NCBI RefSeq assembly: GCF_040802235.1
Contig: NC_133158.1
Coordinates: 39,250,001 to 39,314,000, forward strand
Direction of reading: 5' to 3'
DNA from: Manis javanica
Lineage: Eukaryota; Chordata; Mammalia; Pholidota; Manidae
DNA: 64,000 bases
This document shows positions 1 through 10,912 of this stretch, one piece after another. A program made the position numbers and the translations under genes. The notes below the pieces were generated by a model. That model had not been told where the DNA came from. It saw only the letters and a program-made list of their open reading frames with translations, and searched no databases. How positions within the stretch are numbered: position 1 is the first letter of the stretch; each line of letters opens with the position of its first letter.

Positions 1-1296
1 TTAACACAACTGGGTGTAGATTTGGGAGTAAATGAAGAGAATTACGATTCACTGAATAGAAGCAGAACAAAGCCCATGCCTCCTGACCATGTAGATCCCT
101 TTACACCTGGTGACAGGTGTCGCTCTGCTCCTGGGCCCCCAGGTGGGTGATCCGGCCCCATCCCCCACTGGGACACCTCTGCCTCTGTGTGCCTATGTCC
201 CTAGCACAGGAGGAACCTGGAGAGGGGATGCCTCTGCTTGGTGAGCCCTCAGAGGGTGCTCTGTTGAGAGATTCTGGGCCGAACGGACAGCTGGCTTGAG
301 GCTGTGAGGCCCAGGGCGGGACTTCTAGGACTAGCCGTTGGCTGCCAGGCAGACAGAAGCAGGACGTGTACTGATGACACTGTTTCTTTTGCACGTTTTT
401 TTTCTGGAAGACATTGCTGGGGAGGTTGGTTGGTTCCTAAGGAGGCACAGTTTAGAATACAATTTTTCAATATAGCACAACACTATTTCTCAAATATATA
501 TTTGCTTTATTGCTAGAAGAACAAATTCATTAAAAAGATTATATAAATCCAAAAGATTGATAAGTGAAATTTGATAAAATTTGTAAAATTTTGCATGACA
601 AGAGTCACCATAAAAAAGTTTAAAATGCAAGCAGTTTGCAATGCATTTCATGAACAAGGAATTAACATGCAGAATACGTGAGGACCTGCTGCGAGTGATG
701 GTGAAAGACGGCTGCAGCAGAGAGAACAGGTGAGGAAAGGAAACTGCAGAGGGCAGTGGACACACGGGAAGACGTCGGGGTCACTGGCAATTAGGTGACA
801 CCATTGGCACCACTGTGCATCCCAAGGACAAGAAGCCCTGGGGGACCAGGGCTGTGGAAAGCAAGGACACTTAAACAGGCACACACCTGAGCCTCGGTGT
901 GGACTGCAGAGGGTGCCACTGAGCAAGGGGCACATTCAGGCATGCTGGTCACAGCTCCACTTTTTCAAGGCAACCTGGCAATAGCCCCATGCCTGCTAAC
1001 AGCACGATGGATAAAAAAGTCACTGAGATTTATCAATGTGGGTAAATGTCAAAAAAGATAATGCTGTGGCAGAAAGGTATGTCACAGAAAAAAATGTGTG
1101 TATGTCTCTATGTAAGATCTACAGAGTGTGTGAAAGCCCACCTGCCGTGTGTGGAGGCACACGCCCACCGAGCCCATGCGCAGGGCCGGTGGCCTTGGTG
1201 GGGGTGCCCTGCAGCGGCTGGCCATCGGTCTAGTGCTCTCCGCCTTCTCGGGAGGCGGCAGGATCATGGACCTGACTTCTTCCTTTCCTTTCCCAG
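1..1296. other. No exon recognised; probably SPATC1L intron
   Basis: This stretch lies upstream of the first recognisable SPATC1L exon, which begins after a polypyrimidine tract and AG at 1295-1296. I looked for the N-terminal coiled-coil exon of SPATC1L and did not find it, so it is presumably beyond the left edge or lost. Positions 480-660 are A/T-rich and look like old repeat. No open frame here resembles a protein I know. Confidence 0.5.
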
Positions 1297-1626
1297 TTCC
1301 GGACTTTGCAGGGCTCGCCAGCATCCCTGAGGCGTCCTCCCAGCTGCTGCCATCCTCCCCAGAGGACCTGCTGTGCTCGCACGCACCCCTCTCCAGGGAG
1401 GATGAAGCCTCCCAGGTGCCCTTCAAGGTTTTCCTCAGCAACCCTGAGCTGCATGTGCCCCGCAGCCCCGACAGGAGGCTCTTCCCATAGCTGAGCCCCT
1501 GGCAGGACTCGCTGATGGACAAGACCCTGCTGGAGCCCAGGGAGATGGTCCGACCCAAGGAGGTGTGCTTCTCGGAGAGCAGCCTGCGCACTGGGGACAG
1601 GACCAGGAGCAGCTACTACCTGAATG
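1297..1626 (+). pseudogene. SPATC1L: SPATC1L exon with in-frame stop
   Basis: The exon is bounded by a TTTCCCAG acceptor and a G|GTAGGA donor and is 330 bases long. The frame runs from the split valine codon through [11 protein letters not shown] to RRLFP, then meets TAG at 1488-1490 where the human protein (as I recall it) has a leucine, so a single TTG to TAG change would explain it. Downstream the same frame continues cleanly through [14 protein letters not shown] to SSYYLN at the donor. A methionine after the stop (1515) could restart translation, but the next exon is frameshifted. Confidence 0.85.
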
Positions 1627-1756
1627 GTAGGAACGGCAAGGGGCAGGTGCGGGCTGGCACGGGGGGTGGTGGTCTGCAGCGGGGAGGGGCACTAGGGGTG
1701 GCGGGCACAGTGCCTTGTTCTCCCAGCAGAGGGAGTCCATGATCTGGGGCTGTGCC

Positions 1757-3140
1757 GGTTCAAGTCTTGCCCATTAAAAAAAAAGTTGCTTATCTTCCTA
1801 CAATTGACTTCCAAGAGTATCATTAGGGTTTTACCAATGTCCATCATCAGGTTGAGGGAGTTTCCTTTAATGCCCAGTCTGCTTTCATTTGTATTCTGTT
1901 TCTTTTGACATGGCAAATTACACTGACTGATTTTTTTTTTTTGAGAGGGCATCTCTCATATTTATTGATCATATGGTTGCTAACAACAATAAAATTCTGT
2001 ATAGGGGACTCAATGCACAATCATTAATCAACCGCAAGCCTAATTCTCAACAGTCTCCAATCTTCTGAAGCATAACAAACAAGTTTTTACATGGTGAACA
2101 AGTTCTTACATAGTGAATAAGTTCTCACATGGTGAACAGTGCAAGGGCAGTCATCACAGAAACTTTCGGTTTTGATCACACATCATGAACTATAAACAAT
2201 CAGGTCAAATATGATTATTCGTTTGATTTTTATACTTGATTTATATGTGAATCCCACATTTCTTCTTCTTATTATTATTGTTATTATTTTTTTAAAAATA
2301 AAATGCGGAAGTGGTAGGTAGATGCAAGATAAAGGTAGAAAACATAGTTTAGTGCTGTAAGAGGGCAAATGTAGATGATCAGGTGTGTGCCTATAGACTA
2401 AGTATTAATCCAAGGTAGACAAGGGCAACAAAATGCATTGACTGATTTTTGAATTGTAAACCAAACTTGAATTCCTGAGAGAAACCCCAGTTGGTCATGA
2501 TGGTACATCCTTTTTTGGACTATTAGATTTTATTTGCTGAATTTTTGTTAAACAGGTTTGCTGTCTGTGAGAGATACTGGTCTATAGTTTTCTTGCAATG
2601 TCATTTTCCTGTTCTGGTATCAGGTCAGTGACCTCTGTGAATGAGACAGAAAGTGTCCCATCTGCAATCTAGGAGCGTTTGCATAGACTCGGCATTGTTT
2701 ATTCCTTAGATGTTTGAGAAAATTCCCCACTGAAACCAACTTAGCCTTGAATTTTCTTTGAAGTAATGTCGTCCCTCCACACACAGATTCAGTTTCCTCA
2801 GCTGGTATGAGGCTATTTAAATGATCTGTTTCTTGTTGAGTGAGCTTTGGTAGTTCACACACAAAAGTGAGCTTTTGTGTCTTTTAAGGAGTTGGTACAT
2901 TTCATCTAAGTTGTCAAATGTATTAGTGCAAAGCTGTTCCTAAGAATCTGTTATTATCCTTTTAATGTCTTTAGGAACTGTGGTGATGCTGTCTGTAATT
3001 TCTGAGAGTGGTAATGTTTGTCTTCTTGCTCTTTTTCCCTATTAGATCTGCTAGAGGTTTATCAATTTTACTGAATTTTTTTCTTTGAAGAATAGATTTT
3101 TGACTGGATCTTGGAAGGCCCAAGTTGGACTAGAAACGAT
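1757..3140 (-). repeat. Antisense L1 fragment, interrupted
   Basis: The T-rich text at 1770-1920 and 2451-3140 reads on the - strand as degenerate L1 ORF2. It includes the familiar antisense phrases about closing a polymerase-region frame, with no intact ORF. The two parts are separated by the 500-bp retroposon at 1936-2435 and were continuous before that insertion. It lies in the SPATC1L intron. Confidence 0.7.
1936..2435 (-). mobile_element. 500-bp poly(A) retroposon with target-site duplication
   Basis: The insert is flanked by a 15-base direct repeat with one mismatch: CACTGACTGATTTTT at 1921-1935 and CATTGACTGATTTTT at 2436-2450. Its left edge is a poly(T) run, so the element runs on the - strand and ends in poly(A) just after AATAAATATGAGAGATGCC. 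These are marks of L1-driven retroposition. I cannot name the family. It does not resemble tRNA-derived SINEs or the L1 3' UTRs elsewhere in this window, and it holds no coding frame. Confidence 0.8.
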
Positions 3141-3439
3141 TTCTAGGACATCTCAGGCATAGCTTGTTTCTGTCACCCAATTTGTGCTTTAAAGACAGAG
3201 GCGGGCAGGGAGAGAGACTGACTGCTCTCTAATGTCTTAATGTGGAAGGGAGTTTGCATCCTGCCCGCCATCTGCCTGAGCACGTTACTGTGTGCTGTTT
3301 GGTTCTCAGTTTTAATTCCTGGGTGGCGCCTGCAGCCTTGCAAGGTCCCTAGGGAAGGAGCGTGCTGGAAACCGCGGAACGTGGGAATGGATGAGGGAAG
3401 GCCAGACCGTATGGAAAAGCATCTTGTGTTCGTGGATTT

Positions 3440-6090
3440 GAAGACTTTGTATGTTGATATGGCAGAACTCCCCAAAATGTCCTACAAATTTCCATGCAGT
3501 CCCTTTCAAAATTTCAGCTGGCTTCTTTGTGGAAATTGACCAGCTGATTCTAAAATGCATATGCCAGGGATCCAGAATATGCAAAACAATCTTGATAAAG
3601 GAGAACAAAATTGGAGGGCTCACACTTCCCAATTTTGAAACGTACTATAAAGTGACAATAATTAAGGCAGTGTAGTAGTCATGAGGACAGACATACACAT
3701 TGGTGAGATGGAACTGAGAGTCTAAAAATAAACCCACACAATTGCAGGTTTCATGGGCAGCAAGGCACCAAGACATTCAGGGAGAAAGTAGTCTTTGCAA
3801 CAACTGGTCCTGGGACATGCAGCGGAATCAAGTTGGGCCTCATACCACATATGTAAATTAACTCAGAATGGATCAAAGACTTAGAAGATCTGAAAGAGCT
3901 AAAACCATGAAACTCTCAGAAGAAAACAGAGACAAATCTTATGACCTTGGATTTGGCAATAAATTCTTAGATGTGAGACAAAAGCATGAGCAACAGGAGA
4001 AGAAGCATACACTGTACTTTATAAAAGGAAATCTTTTGTGTTTCAATGGAGCACATTTCAAGAAAGTGAAAAGTCAACCCATAGAATGAGAGAAAATATT
4101 TGTAAATCATGCATCTGATAAGGGAACAGTATCCAAAATATATAAGAAGTTCTACAACTCAACGGTAAAACGGAAAACAACCAACTAAAAATGGCAAAGA
4201 ATTTGAATAGACTTTTCCCCAGAGAAGACATAAATGACCAGTAAGCACAGAAAAAGATCTTATCTTCAGTCATCAGCAAAATCCAAATCAGATACCACGT
4301 CACACCCACTAGAATGGCTAGAATAAAAAAGATGGACAGTGACAAGTGCCGAAGAGAAGGTGGGGAAACTGGAACCCATATACATCACCACTGTGAAAAC
4401 TGGAAGTTCCCCAAAGATGACAAATATTTACAATATTTCCCAGCAATACATACCCGGGTATATGTCCAAAAGAACTGAAAACATTTGTACACACAAAACT
4501 TTTTATATGGATGTTCACAGCAGCAGCATTCATAATAGCTAAAAGGTGGAGATGGCCTGAAGTCCTGTCAGAAGGTGAGCAGATAAACACGATGTGCAGT
4601 AGCCACACAATGGGAGGTTACACAGCTGTAAATAGGGGTGAAGTTCTGGCACATGCACAGATGGACCCTGAGAACATTATCCTGAGTGAAACCAGACACA
4701 AAAGACCACACACTATGTGATTAAGCTTACACAAAGTGTCCAGAATACATAGATCCTTAGGCACCTAACATAGATCAGTGTATGCCAGGGCAGCAGCAGG
4801 GCAGAGAATTTCAAGCGGCTGCTAATGGATGCAGAGTCTTGGTTTTTGGTGGTGAAAATGGTTGGGGATCTGACTTTGGTGGGGGCTGAGTTTGTTTTCC
4901 TGGTTCTTGTCCCCACCTCAAAAAAGAGCTGAAAGGCAGAGACACAGCAGTGAAGCGGAGTTAAAGTTTTATTTGAATCCACTCTAAGGGAGCAATGGGC
5001 CAGAGTCAGGGTGGACAAAGGCAGGTTTATTTGAGTAAAGCAGAGGAAGGAAAAACAGGAGGAAGACAGGGAAGATCAGTAAACTCCTACTCAGCACAGG
5101 GCGCACCCCTGCCAACTCCCAAAGCCAGTGGCACTTGGCGTCCAGTGCCCGATTGAACCTGCACAGCGCGGGAACTAAGCCCCACCAGCCCGGGAACCCC
5201 GGGGAGCAGCAGAGCACCGGGTGGAGTGATGTTACGCGCTGAGGGCTTCCCAAGGGCAAAGATAGATTTCGGGCAGGCTGCTAAAGAGCGTGATCTTAGG
5301 GCTGCAGTCCTGTCTGGTCTCCCAGGCGGCGGGAACTTGCCAGCCCAAGTCAGAGACCTCAGTGGCCTCTCACTGCTTGTCTAGAGTAAAACAGAGAGAG
5401 TGACACACTCGAAGAAAGGGGAGTGTGGGCAACCTCAGAGAGGAGGCGCACTTGAGGGTTTGGGGTCTAGGGATTTTATAGGGCTTTTTGGGTAAGGGTT
5501 AGCAGAAGGCATGACGTATACAGGCGATTTGTCATTCCTTTGAAATTTCATCTTAAGAACAGGGTCATTTAGGGGGCTGTGTTGGTCTGGGTCTCAGCAT
5601 TCCTTGGTCCACATGGGTTCATCTACACTTCTGGAGGTCTGTCTCCTGGCCCTGTTACAAAGTTAGCTGATTATGGTGCTGGAAGAAGAGGAAAAAATAG
5701 CATATAGGTTAAGTTAAAGAATAAGCTGGGCCTTTTTCACAGGCTAAGTGGGTTTTACAATGGCCTGACCTAATGGTGCAATGAAGACATGGGCTGCACT
5801 CAGATACTTGTCTTTATCTGGGGAGTATCTGGACATTCCAGGTAACTCCTAGCCTTTGAAACTACAACTAATGAACTCATTAACTCTGTGAGTCCTTCCC
5901 GGCCCTCTGCTCCTACCTGTTAACTCTTTGAGTCCCTTTTAGGGCACTTTACTGGCTTTACTCTCATTCCACCCACTCATGTCTATTTTTCTGGCTAACA
6001 GTTGTCCAACTGTGAATAAGAACTGCTGAATTGCATGCTTTCAAGGAGTGAATTTTAAAGCGTGAGTTATACCTCAATAAGAAAATTTTA
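3440..6090 (+). repeat. Sense L1 3' segment (L1M type), interrupted by an LTR
   Basis: Positions 3440-4879 read as L1 ORF2 C-terminal sequence on the + strand (for example EENRDKSYDLGFGNKFLD at 3910-3970) and then the L1 3' region with its 'attcataatagct aaaaggtgg' signature. The match stops at 4879 and resumes at 6001 with the terminal L1 motif (gaattttaaagcgtgagttatacctcaataag). Many stops and frameshifts are present. An LTR occupies the gap. Confidence 0.75.
4880..6000 (-). mobile_element. Solo LTR of an endogenous retrovirus, nested in L1
   Basis: The segment interrupts an L1 3' end and reads on the - strand from TGTTAGCC (at 6000) to GCCCCCA (at 4880), the TG...CA ends of an LTR. On that strand a TATAAAA box sits at about 5474-5481 and AATAAA signals at about 4968 and 5030, the layout of U3-R-U5. 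No gag, pol or env sequence flanks it, so it is a solo LTR. The class is probably ERV1-like by look. I see no clean target-site duplication. Confidence 0.6.
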
Positions 6091-6109
6091 AAGGTATTGG
6101 GGAAGCAGT

Positions 6110-6200
6110 GTGCCCCTAAGCCTCCATTCCTTTGTCTGTAAATGGGTCGGAGGACCCCTTGAAGGGTCATCGTGAGGGCACCGCTGGAGAACGCTCCTGG
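6110..6200 (-). repeat. MIR fragment, antisense
   Basis: The text 'cctccattcctttgtctgtaaatgggt' followed by 'gggtcatcgtgagggca' is the reverse complement of the MIR core (antisense 'cctcatctgtaaaatgg ... ttgtgagga'). It is diverged, as expected for this ancient SINE. Confidence 0.5.
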
Positions 6201-7775
6201 AGAGGGGAGACAGCCGGCTTCGGCAGTGCAGGCACTGGCTGCCTTTGGGGTGCCTTCGAAGGGCTCCTCACACAGCTCCTGGGGCTGAATATTACCAAGG
6301 GCCGCCCGCCGGGTTTCACTCTGAGGTCCAGGGCCACAACCCGCATGTGTGGCGGAGGGAGTGGAAGCTGGTGCCCTGGGTCATGCCCAGGCCCACCCCT
6401 CAGCCTGTCAGCAGCAGCTCTGGGGAGGAGCAGGCTGCTGACCTTGGGGCTTGGGGAGCGCGTGCTGACCACATCATGTGCGGGTAGGGGCTGTTGTGTC
6501 CCTGAATGAGTGACCAGGCGGCCTTCCAGGAGGAGCATTTGCGTGGATGGCCACAGGAGGGGCCCTGGGGAGGGCGAGCAGCTGCCCAAAGTCACAGGCA
6601 GAGGGGTTCCCGGAGCCCAGCATTCACATGTGCGGGCAGCAGGCAGGAAGCTGCCCTGGGCTGGGCTGGGCGATTCCTTAAGGTGGAGCACCATCAGTGA
6701 GGGTCGGGAGTCAGTGCCCTCTCCACTCATTGCAGGGTGTTCTGAGCTGGGGGCTCAAGGCAGTGGTGGGCACAGGTGTCTGGTAACAGGACCAAGGCAG
6801 ACAAGCCTTGGAGGGTTTGAGTCATGGGGGTTCTGGGAGAGCTTCGCAGGCAGGCTGCAAGGTGCCCTGTGGGGCAAGGAGCAGGATGGGAGTAGCAGGA
6901 AGCCCATGGCCAGGCAGGGGCGGGCGCGGGCATCTGGGTGCGGGTCTCCACCTGCCCTGCAGGCAGGCGGTCTCCTCAGCCATCTCCCAATTTCAGCTGC
7001 ATCTGGCAATGGTGACTGGCAGGGTGTTCCACAGGGAGTGCCACGCTGAACTGCATGCAGAGGGCACATCTGGAATCAGGTTTTTGAGGGCAGGGAGGTT
7101 GATGTACCTGGGAACATCAGGGAAATAGGTACAAATAGAATCTTTTGCCAACCCAGCAACCCTCTCTACAAATGCAGGAAAGTTTAACTATCAAATGAAC
7201 ATTAAACCAGCCCATGATGCACAGAGGCTGCCTGGACAGGCAGACTGGGCTGGCTACTCATGTTACACACATACATACGTGTCCTCAACTGGTCCCCGCC
7301 CGCAGGCGAAGGGGTGAGGGGACGTGCCTAGCCCACCCAGACTCCACCTGGCCACGTAGTTACCAGATGCCCGGGCAGACTCCCCTGGTGACATGTGGAC
7401 AAGAAAAACAATCCTGGGCTGGAAAAATTTGATGCACCCTGAAGGGACAGAAAAGGCCTGGGTCACAGGTTCCCAGGAGACTCTATGAAAAGGCAGGACA
7501 GGATAGCAGGTCTCTTTCCCTTTTGGCAGCAGAAAGTCCAGTTTTCTTTTAAATTTGTATTTACATTCACAGTAGGGGGTGCAGAGAAAGGTGCCTCCAC
7601 ACCACAATTCTCACCAGGGTCTCAGGGGCCCAGAGGCTTCACCCCAACGCCGCAGTGGTCACGGTCAGGTTGGTGCTTTCCCCCAGGCGAATCTGGCAGC
7701 AGGGCGGGAGGGTGGCAGGGGGCCTGGTCCGCTGAGCCCCAGGACCTGGCTGTCTCACTGAGCGCCCCCCTCCAG
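6201..7775. other. SPATC1L intron remainder, nothing recognised
   Basis: This is GC-rich unique-looking sequence up to the acceptor of the second SPATC1L exon. The overlapping long frames on both strands follow base composition and show no family motif. Confidence 0.5.
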
Positions 7776-7926
7776 AGATCCAGAGCTTCACCAGTGCCGA
7801 GAAGGACGGGCTCCGTTGGGGAGATCGCCTTCCAGCTGGACTGGCACATCCTGGCCTACGTCTTCCCGGGGGATAACCCGGCTGTATGGCCTCACCATCT
7901 CCAACATCCCTGAGAAGATCAGGCAG
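7776..7926 (+). pseudogene. SPATC1L: SPATC1L exon with two frameshifts
   Basis: The acceptor CCCTCCAG and donor CAG|GTGTGT are intact. The first codons read EIQSFTSAEKDG in the frame set by the previous exon. The homologous residues GEIAFQLD then appear in another frame, which implies two bases are missing around 7808-7822. After VFPG the match (RLYGLTISNIPEK) shifts again, implying one extra base around 7869-7880. Net length is one base short of the intact exon, so the frame into the next exon is also lost. Confidence 0.85.
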
Positions 7927-8271
7927 GTGTGTCTCCCTGCCTGGGGTGCCCTCCCTGTCCCAGGAGCCCCCTTGCTGCTCCGGGGAAGGTGTCCTCAAAG
8001 CCCTGTCATGCTGCAGGCCTGGGTGGGCTGAGGGGCGTCCAAGGCACTTGTGTCCTAATGACCAGCCTCTCCGCGCACACTGCATGTGGCCTGTGCAGTC
8101 TTAGGAGTGGCTGGGCCACTGAGCACCATGAGGCGCGCTGTGGGCGCCAGCTACCTCTCCTGCGCCAGGGATGCTGCGCCCTGTGCCTCTTGTCCCTGTG
8201 TCCCCAGGGCTGCAGGGGAGGGGAGGCTGGCGGGAGTGTGGCTCTGGCCTCAGTTTCCTGCCCGCCCACAG

Positions 8272-8455
8272 ACGTCCATCAAATCCCTGGACGGCTCCGT
8301 GGACGAGAAGCAGCTGCGGTGTACCTGGAGAAGCGGGGCTACAACCGTGACGTGCACCCGGTGTTTGGCGAGCCCCTCATCAACACCTCCGGCACCCTCC
8401 AGCTGTGGCCGCGCTGCACGAGCTGGTCGGCGGCGGTGTCCCCTGCAATAAACGT
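8272..8455 (+). pseudogene. SPATC1L: SPATC1L last recognisable exon, deleted and truncated
   Basis: It starts after a CCACAG acceptor with TSIKSLDGSVDEKQLR. About a dozen residues are then missing before LEKRGYNRDVHPVF. A second gap follows NTSGTLQ, after which only a short AALHELV-like trace remains. The C-terminal hydrophobic block that ends the family (FLGDSLLLLN in human, from memory) is absent downstream. An AATAAA follows at about 8447, but whether it is used cannot be judged. Confidence 0.75.
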
Positions 8456-10780
8456 TTTGTTCCCAGCCCAGGGCCGCATGCGCCTGAATCCCGCCCGCGG
8501 GGAAGGTCCGCGCGCCCGCCAGCACCCGGTGCAGGTGCCTCTCTGGACCTGCTGCGTCCCCAGGCGCCCCTGCCACTGCGCACAGCTGTGGTACTGCCGC
8601 ACTTTATTAAAATCATGTTTACTTGTCTGCCTTTCGCTGTGGCTCTTTGAGGTCGCAGAGAGCACTGGGTCACTGCTCCGCCACAGGAGGCATCCCTGTG
8701 TTTGTGGACAGGAGCCTGGACAGAGCCTGGATGGGAAGGGCTTCAGCTCAGGCAGTGCCCCCAGACTCTTCGATCCCCAGGACCTTCCCCATCACCCTCT
8801 GAGGTCTCAGGACTTTCCCTTGAAAGGGCCAGCAGGACCTGTCCCAGTTTGGGGTTCCCCAAATGCAGAGCCTGGGGCAAGGGTTCAGACGTGGGCAGGA
8901 TTCCTGCAGAATCTACAGGCCCCGTGCAGAGTGGGAACTCAGCCCCTTGTAAAACTTAGGAATTTCGAGACAATGACAGCAGAGCATTAACCCAGGAACA
9001 GGTTGGGATGACTGTATGGGTGGCCTTGAGTGAGTCAGAAGGTGATTCAATGAACCCCCACATCCCGCTGGAGCTTTCTTGAGGTCTAGAGGATGGGTGG
9101 CCTTCCGGACCTGGCAGGCAGGACCTGGGCCTGCTTGGCACTTTCTAGGGCTCAGATTTGAGCAGAGGCTCCCTGTCACGCCTCTGCTGTGGGTGTGCTG
9201 TTGCGGGTGTTGGGGTTTGGGAGCCGACCCCAACGTGGGGCAAACGATCCCTCAGTCCTCATAGTCTGTGTGTCCTGGACTCCTCGGCACCCTAGAACCC
9301 TGTCTTAGCAGCCGTAACAAAGGCCTCAGGTGGGAGGTTCAGTCCTGGGGGCTGGGAGTCGGGGTCCAGGTGTGGGCAGGGCTGGCTTCCCCGCCCGAGA
9401 CCTCTCCTAGGGGTGCAGACGCTGCCTCTCTGTGTCCTTACATAGTCCCAGCCTCCCTGTAGAAGAACGTCAGTCTGACGGGATCAAGACCCAGCCTAGT
9501 GGCCTCGTTTTGCTGTCATCACTGCTCCACAGACCCGTGTCCAAGCACTGCCATGCTGTGGGGCCCTGGGGGGGGCTTCAGTGGGTGATTTTGGAGGGGC
9601 ACAGTTCAGCTTACAGCTGCCTCTGCTCCTTCCAGCTGCTGGGCACCAGCCCCTGGCTTAGGGCCTCCCCATCAGCCTGGGGCCTCTGAACGACTGCCTG
9701 TCTGAACAGGGCTTGGCGGCACTTCTGGATGACCCTGGGACTGCAGGCTCTCTCTCGGTGCCACTCGGCACTGGGCTCAGGGTTTGGAGAGCTGCCTTTC
9801 TGGGCCTTTGCTGCCTGCCAGGTGTCGCTGAGGCCCCTGTGTTCCCCTCAAGGTACCAGAGGTGGTATGATTACGTTTGCCCCCACTCACCCAGGGAGAG
9901 GGCCTTCTTCCCCCAGCCTCTCAGGGTCTCTGGGCTTGTCTGGCCACTGAACGGGTGGTTACTGGAGGGGTGGGGTCCCAAGGCCCATGCCACCAGGGAT
10001 GGGAGAGATCTGGGCATCTGCTGCCTGGGCCTATGGCTGCCTCTCACTGCCATGGGGTCAAGTTGCCTCAGATGCTGGTTGCCCCAAAAGTTGGGGGGGT
10101 GCCTGCATGCAGAAGGGCAACAGCAGGGGAACAGCCTGCCTTTGGAAGGCCCCCTAGAGGTGGCATAGAGTGACTCCAGTTCTGGGGTGTCCATGTGCTG
10201 CCAGGGTGGCCATGCAATAGTTGTGTCTTTGCAGAATGGAAATGCCCGCCCAGTTCAAAGATCTTTAGGGACTTCAGAGGGCGTTGAGCCAGCCAGGCCC
10301 TGACCCCCGGGCCCCTGCTGCTGCTCTGGGGTGTGCTGCCCCTTGTGGGAGTGGCAGCCAGCAGCTGGGGAGAGTGAGGCCTACCTGCCCGCCCCACAGC
10401 AGCACCCAGGAACATGCATCCCAAGCTCCTGCTCGGCCAGGAGCCACGTCCTATGCAGGGACCTCTCACATGACCCGCCCCCAGTGAAGCCCTGAGGCTC
10501 CGGCATTCACAGGATGAAACAGAGGCTAGAGGGCACCCTGAAGGCCACTTGAGGGTCTCATGGGGAGTCCTCCAGATGGCCACCAGGTGGCCCTGGGCCA
10601 AGCTGGGATTGGAGCCTGGGCTGACCTAGGCCACGGCCCGGGGAGGGTCCGGCTCACAGGGGCTTCCTTGGGGAGGCCTCACCCAGCTCCTCCTCTGCTG
10701 TCACCCACTGGGTCCTGGCCCTGCTCCCACCCCATTCTGCTGTGTGTTTGCACAAGGACCATGGCCTGTCCCACCCCGCC
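8456..10780. other. Intergenic, SPATC1L to FTCD
   Basis: Unique-looking GC-rich sequence lies between the degraded end of SPATC1L and the FTCD promoter. An ATTAAA at about 8606 on the + strand could be an old SPATC1L polyadenylation signal. A weak MIR-like stretch sits near 10500-10540. I recognise no gene. Confidence 0.5.
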
Positions 10781-10912
10781 GCGACTGCTGGTTAATAAGC
10801 AACCTGGCTGCTGAGGGGGGCTGCCCAGGCACATAAAGATTTCCCAGGTGCTGGAGAGCAGCAGCCCCTCGCACCCCGTCTGTGAGAGGAGCATCTCATC
10901 AACGCCCAGACC
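10781..10912 (+). promoter_or_regulatory. FTCD: FTCD proximal promoter and 5' UTR
   Basis: A TATA-like CATAAAG lies at 10832-10838, about 75 bases before the start codon, which places the start of transcription near 10862 and leaves a 5' UTR of about 50 bases. A GTTAATAAGC at 10791-10800 matches one half of the HNF1 site consensus, fitting the liver expression known for FTCD. The ATG at 10913 has A at -3. No CpG island is visible. The factor assignment is inference. Confidence 0.5.

Larger units (their letters stand above)
1297..8455 (+). pseudogene. SPATC1L: SPATC1L (speriolin-like), inactivated
   Basis: Three exons match the spermatogenesis/centriole-associated speriolin-like protein, in the expected order and orientation beside FTCD: 1297-1626, 7776-7926 and 8272-about 8450. 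Recognisable residues include [35 protein letters not shown] and VCFSESSL in the first, IQSFTSAEKDG, EIAFQLD, ILAYVFPG and NIPEKI in the second, and TSIKSLDGSVDEKQLR and GYNRDVHPVF in the third. The reading frame is broken repeatedly: a TAG at 1488-1490, a 2-base loss near 7810, a 1-base gain near 7870, at least two deletions in the last exon, and no trace of the C-terminal block. Splice sites are still good, so the loss is not very old or the transcript may persist. SPATC1L is known from testis and sperm neck in mouse. An assembly error could explain one lesion, not all. Confidence 0.85.

Noticed and set aside
7929-8990. A 353-codon frame on the + strand
   Set aside because: It contains a frameshifted trace of SPATC1L (GYNRDVHPVF) between intron and downstream sequence. 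It is not a real gene.
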